In this document: positions 61,180 to 64,000 of the stretch, piece by piece
Position numbering within the stretch: position 1 is the stretch's first letter
Layout: each line of letters opens with the position of its first letter
The notes under the pieces: generated by a model
Database searches by the model: none
Seen by the model: the letters and a program-made list of their open reading frames with translations, nothing else
Told to the model about the DNA's origin: nothing
Program-made: the position numbers and the translations under genes
DNA from: Actinomycetales bacterium
GTDB taxonomy: Bacteria; Actinomycetota; Actinomycetes; S36-B12
Length of the DNA stretch: 64,000 nt
Assembly: GCA_018970025.1 (NCBI GenBank)
Contig: JAGWXF010000003.1
Coordinates: 124,001-188,000, forward strand
Reading direction: 5' to 3'

Positions 61180-61185
61180 AGGATA
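61180..61185 (-). promoter_or_regulatory. -10 box of leaderless promoter (small protein/nucleotidyltransferase pair)
   Basis: TATCCT on the minus strand, 6 nt before ATG 61173. Confidence 0.55.
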
Positions 61186-61189
61186 GGCC

Positions 61190-61199
61190 AAAAAAATTA
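61190..61199 (-). terminator. T run after tRNA-Met
   Basis: Seven T residues (minus strand), starting about 7 bp after the encoded CCA, as expected for tRNA transcript release. Confidence 0.4.
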
Positions 61200-61202
61200 C
61201 CG

Positions 61203-61279
61203 TGGTGGGGCGGGTCGGGCTCGAACCGACGACGACCAGATTATGAGTCCGGGGCTCTAACCAGCTGAGCTACCGCCCC
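61203..61279 (-). tRNA. tRNA-Met (CAT), probably elongator
   Basis: 77 nt including an encoded CCA. Acceptor GGGGCGG pairs with CCGCCCC; D arm GCTC/GAGC; anticodon stem CCGGA/TCCGG with loop CTCATAA (anticodon CAT); T arm GTCGG-TTCGAGC-CCGAC. Elongator Met and lysidine-modified Ile2 tRNAs share this loop; Met is the likelier call. Its 3' half is repeated at 54518, 51259, 49341 and 46019, so it is the apparent integration site of the region to its left. Confidence 0.92.
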
Positions 61280-61351
61280 CCGGCCCTTGGGCCGAGGCCT
61301 CTGAGGCTACCGTTCCCGCCTCGCCGATGACCGGCGGGCCGGTGCGGGAAC

Positions 61352-61357
61352 TAGGGT
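61352..61357 (+). promoter_or_regulatory. -10 box of leaderless promoter (phosphoesterase)
   Basis: TAGGGT, 6 nt before ATG 61364. Confidence 0.5.
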
Positions 61358-61363
61358 GCCTAC

Positions 61364-62815
61364 ATGCTTTCTGCCTCGCGTGCCGCACGCCTCGCCCTGC
61401 TCGGCACCGGCCTGCTGATGGCGGGGGCCACGGCCCTGGCGCCAGCGGCGTCCGCGGCACCCTCAGGGGGGTCGACGATCGCCGCGTACTCCCTCGCTGC
61501 GCCGCGGGTCACGGCTGCGTCGGGCCTGGTCGCGCGGGCGGTGGTGCCAGCCGGGGCAGAATGCCCGGCCCTGGACGTGGCCGACGGCAAGGGCCAGCAG
61601 GCTGCCGTACCCATGCGCGAGCGACCGCGGCCGCAGCGCACCGCGCCTGCCTTCGATGCGATCACGGTGTGCTCGGTGGCGATTCCTTCGGGCGCAGTCA
61701 CGGCGTCCATCCACGGTCGCGCCATTCCGGCACGCATGCCCTCGCGCATCGATCGGCTCGCGCTCCTGGGCGATAGCGGCTGCCGGATCGCATCCTGGGG
61801 GGTGCAGGACTGCTCCGACGAGTCGGCATGGCCGCTTGCACGGATCAGCGCCGCCGTGGCATCCGACCAGCCCGATGCGATCATCTTCAACGGCGACTTC
61901 TTCTACCGGGAGGCAGCGTGCCCGGCGGGGCAGCAGTCGGAGTGCGGGTCGAGCCCGCCCCCGGTGACGGGCCTGCCGTTCACTGACAGCGCGTACGGCT
62001 GGATCGCCGACTCGCTGCTGCCCATGGCACCGATGCTCGCCGCGGCTCCGATGATCGTGACGCGCGGCAACCACGAGGCCTGCTATCGCGCCGGGAATGG
62101 CTTCTTCTACCTGTTCGATCCGCGCGAGGGGACGTCCGATACGTGCGCCCCGGTGCTCTCGGAAGGGACGCTGACAGCGGCGCCCACCGTACCGACGCCG
62201 ACCTATGCCATCGACCTGGCGGTCGCACCGGACCGGACCCTGCGCCTGGCAGTGGTGGACTCTGCCGGCGGCAATGACGTGGCGGTAGATGCCTACGCAG
62301 CTGTGCAGCGAGTGGCCTACGAGCGGGCAGCCCGCCTGACCGCCCCGCGCAGCGGGCGGGAATCCTGGCTGCTCACCCACCGGCCGATCTTCGGCATCGT
62401 GAGCACCGATTTCGCGGTGCCCGGTCTGCCATTCCTCGAGTGGGGCTCGGCTGACCAGCAGGCGGCATCCTGGGGGCTGCTGGAGCCGTACCAGATGGTG
62501 TTCTCCTCCCATCAGCACATCGCCATGGCCGTGCAGATCCCAGGCCAGCCCGGCCAGCTCATCCTCGGCAACGCCGGCACGCTGCTCGATCCGGCGACCG
62601 GTTACCCGCTGCCCGCCGCCGGCCCGAAGGCGGTGCCAGGGCAGGCCTACCCGGCACCGTCCTGGGCTTGGGTCTCCGACGAGTTCGGTTACGCGATCGC
62701 GCGACCGCAGGCCGACGCCGGCGCATGGCGGCTCGACATGCGGGATGCCTCGGGCAGCACCTTCGCCCGGTGCGGGCTGCGGGCTCGCAGCCTGTACTGC
62801 GCGTCCGGCTCCTGA
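61364..62815 (+). CDS. Exported metallophosphoesterase
   Basis: 483 aa; signal peptide ends ASAAP. Calcineurin-like motifs in order: LLGDSGCR (DxG variant GDSG), IIFNGDFFY (GD), TRGNHEACY (GNHE), LLTHRPIFG (H) and FSSHQHIAMA (HxH). Two-metal phosphatase acting outside the cell; several Cys may form disulfides. Not an island gene; it flanks the tRNA on the other side. Confidence 0.85.
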   Translation: MLSASRAARLALLGTGLLMAGATALAPAASAAPSGGSTIAAYSLAAPRVTAASGLVARAVVPAGAECPALDVADGKGQQAAVPMRERPRPQRTAPAFDAITVCSVAIPSGAVTASIHGRAIPARMPSRIDRLALLGDSGCRIASWGVQDCSDESAWPLARISAAVASDQPDAIIFNGDFFYREAACPAGQQSECGSSPPPVTGLPFTDSAYGWIADSLLPMAPMLAAAPMIVTRGNHEACYRAGNGFFYLFDPREGTSDTCAPVLSEGTLTAAPTVPTPTYAIDLAVAPDRTLRLAVVDSAGGNDVAVDAYAAVQRVAYERAARLTAPRSGRESWLLTHRPIFGIVSTDFAVPGLPFLEWGSADQQAASWGLLEPYQMVFSSHQHIAMAVQIPGQPGQLILGNAGTLLDPATGYPLPAAGPKAVPGQAYPAPSWAWVSDEFGYAIARPQADAGAWRLDMRDASGSTFARCGLRARSLYCASGS

Positions 62816-62824
62816 GAAGCTCGG

Positions 62825-63013
62825 CTAGCGGAGGCGGCGGATGGAGCGTGCCGTCATGACGCCGAGCACCGAAAGCGCCGACAGCACCGAGAAGGCGCTC
62901 AGCGCTGATCCGATCGAGAACGCCGAGCCGACCGAGCCAACCGAACCGATCGAGAATGCCGAGCCGACTGACCCGACCGACATGAACGAGTTGCGCGAGC
63001 CGATGCACAGCAC
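62825..63013 (-). CDS. Gly-Ser repeat small protein
   Basis: 62 aa if started at GTG 63013. Built from (M/F)S(V/I)GSVGSAFSIGS units followed by a basic tail (MTARSIRRLR). Such short Ser/Gly-repeat peptides recur in actinobacteria and are of unknown role. The frame is open further upstream without a better start. Confidence 0.45.
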   Translation of the reverse strand: MLCIGSRNSFMSVGSVGSAFSIGSVGSVGSAFSIGSALSAFSVLSALSVLGVMTARSIRRLR

Positions 63014-63072
63014 TGAGTTCGTCGACCGCAGGCTCAGGATCGACGAGCAATCACGCGCTCGCTGCTCCTTGG

Positions 63073-63078
63073 TAGGTT
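63073..63078 (+). promoter_or_regulatory. -10 box before dehydrogenase
   Basis: TAGGTT, 7 nt before GTG 63086. Confidence 0.4.
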
Positions 63079-63085
63079 CCGCGGC

Positions 63086-64000
63086 GTGGATATCGCGGTG
63101 ATCGGGGCCTCCGGGGCGGTCGGGCGAGCGGTCTGCGGGCAGCTGCTCTCGACCGGCACCCTGGGCCATGGCGATCGCCTCCAACTGGTCGGCCACCGAG
63201 GCGGTGCCAGCGAGACCGGCATCTTCGGCCTGCGCATCGACCTGCTCGACGCCTATGCGCAGACAGCACCGCAGGTCGAGCCTATCCTCGACCCTGAGCG
63301 CATGAGGGCCGACATCATCATCATGGTGGCCGGCAGCACGCCGTCGGATGACCCGCATACGGTCGCCTCGCGTGATGCGGTCGCGCAGGCCAACCTGCCG
63401 GTCTTCGAGTCGTATGCGCGAGCGATCGCCGAGCACGGTCGCGGACATGAGCTGGTCATCGTCCAGTCCAACCCGGTCGAGCTGGCCGTCGATGTCTTCG
63501 CTCGGCACCTCGGCCGCAGGCGAGTGGTCGGGGCAGGTGCCTATAGCGACACCCAGCGCTTCCGGCGCGAGATCGCGTCGGGCTTCGCGGCATCAGCCTG
63601 GGGCCAGGGCAGCCGGCCGATCGTCACCGGCTACATGCTGGGCGAGCACGGCCCAGCGATCGTCCCCATGTGGTCGACGCTGCAGGCCCACGGCGTCGAT
63701 CGTCGCTCCTGGGACGAGTACCTGCGCTTCGCCCGCGGCGGCCGGGCCCTGGCCGACCTGCCCGCCCACGCCGCGCATGCGCGCGACCGCGTCGCCGAGC
63801 TGCTCGCCGATCACCACGGCGAGGATGCCTTCGCCTTCGTCAGCCAGCTGCCCCCTGATGTCAGGGCGGTGGTCAAGCCATGGTTCGCGCACTGGTCCGG
63901 CCGGACGAGCACCGCCACGGCGCACAGCGTCGTCGACATGGTGCTGGAGCTCGGGCGCGGTCACCGGGTCGTGCTGCCGCTGCAGGTTGCCTGCACGGCT
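63086..64000 (+). CDS. Malate/lactate dehydrogenase-family protein, 5' part
   Basis: 305 codons from GTG 63086, running off the window. NAD-binding VIGASGAVGRAV, SNPVELAVDVFARH and the catalytic His in MLGEHGPAIVPMW are typical of the LDH/MDH family. The usual substrate-binding Arg triad is harder to place, so malate versus another 2-hydroxyacid is open. Confidence 0.8.
   Translation, partial: MDIAVIGASGAVGRAVCGQLLSTGTLGHGDRLQLVGHRGGASETGIFGLRIDLLDAYAQTAPQVEPILDPERMRADIIIMVAGSTPSDDPHTVASRDAVAQANLPVFESYARAIAEHGRGHELVIVQSNPVELAVDVFARHLGRRRVVGAGAYSDTQRFRREIASGFAASAWGQGSRPIVTGYMLGEHGPAIVPMWSTLQAHGVDRRSWDEYLRFARGGRALADLPAHAAHARDRVAELLADHHGEDAFAFVSQLPPDVRAVVKPWFAHWSGRTSTATAHSVVDMVLELGRGHRVVLPLQVACTA

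Noticed and set aside
62841-63101. 86-codon plus-strand ORF rich in Glu/Pro/Thr
   Set aside because: It is the complement of the Gly-Ser repeat frame, and its 3' end overlaps the dehydrogenase start region.

Overview
The window is high-GC DNA whose gene content points to a member of the Actinomycetota. Pointers are the secreted lipoproteins and Sec-exported proteins, an ABC sugar importer with a dedicated MsmK/UgpC-type ATPase, an actinobacterial-style serine/glycine repeat peptide, IS21/IS256/IS3 remnants, and many genes whose start codon lies 6 nt after a TANNNT-type -10 box (leaderless transcripts). No rRNA, CRISPR array or integrase gene was seen. There is one tRNA gene, tRNA-Met(CAT), on the minus strand at 61203-61279. 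The species cannot be named from the sequence alone.

Left part (1-16 kb), ordinary chromosome: two zinc alcohol dehydrogenases (one cut by the window edge), a papain-like lipoprotein with a proline-rich tail, LtrA plus a broken LtrA copy, a DsbA-like thioredoxin protein coupled to a lipoprotein, a COQ4-like protein overlapping a DUF4287/DUF1801 protein, a MoaD-like carrier with a BNR-propeller protein, and an apparent operon of ClC channel, cholesterol-oxidase-like FAD enzyme and tryptophan 2,3-dioxygenase. Then come a YggU protein, an SDR oxidoreductase and an MNT nucleotidyltransferase whose HEPN-like partner is decayed.

Middle part (16.8-37.3 kb): an AddAB/RecB-like pair (a PD-(D/E)XK nuclease subunit and a helicase-nuclease) for double-strand break processing; a secretory lipase; a PepSY-like exported protein; a C39-like exported protein. 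A six-gene alpha-glucan operon reads right to left: malE, malF, malG, a neopullulanase-like GH13, msmK, and a secreted alpha-amylase. It faces a GH125 glycosidase gene across a LacI/CcpA-type operator. The extracellular amylase makes oligosaccharides, MalEFG-MsmK imports them, and the cytoplasmic GH13 cleaves them.

Right part (37.3-61.3 kb), accessory: cell-surface and secreted proteins, several broken, followed by a series of toxin-antitoxin modules. Five copies of the tRNA-Met 3' end occur in the same orientation at 46019, 49341, 51259, 54518 and the intact gene at 61203. They cut the region into segments of about 2-7 kb. Three of the four segments carry recognisable toxin-antitoxin systems (HicAB plus RHH/Doc; AbiEi/AbiEii; a second HipBA). 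The tRNA-proximal segment ends with a small protein/nucleotidyltransferase pair and also holds a PD-(D/E)XK-like protein, secreted proteins, a hydrolase and a DksA-type zinc finger. A first HipBA with three evenly spaced operators lies just outside. Divergence of the copies rises with distance from the tRNA, as expected for stepwise insertion at one tRNA site. I regard this tandem, integrase-less array of toxin-antitoxin-bearing islands as the most interesting structure here.

Right end (61.3-64 kb): a secreted metallophosphoesterase, a Gly-Ser repeat peptide and the 5' part of a malate/lactate dehydrogenase gene.
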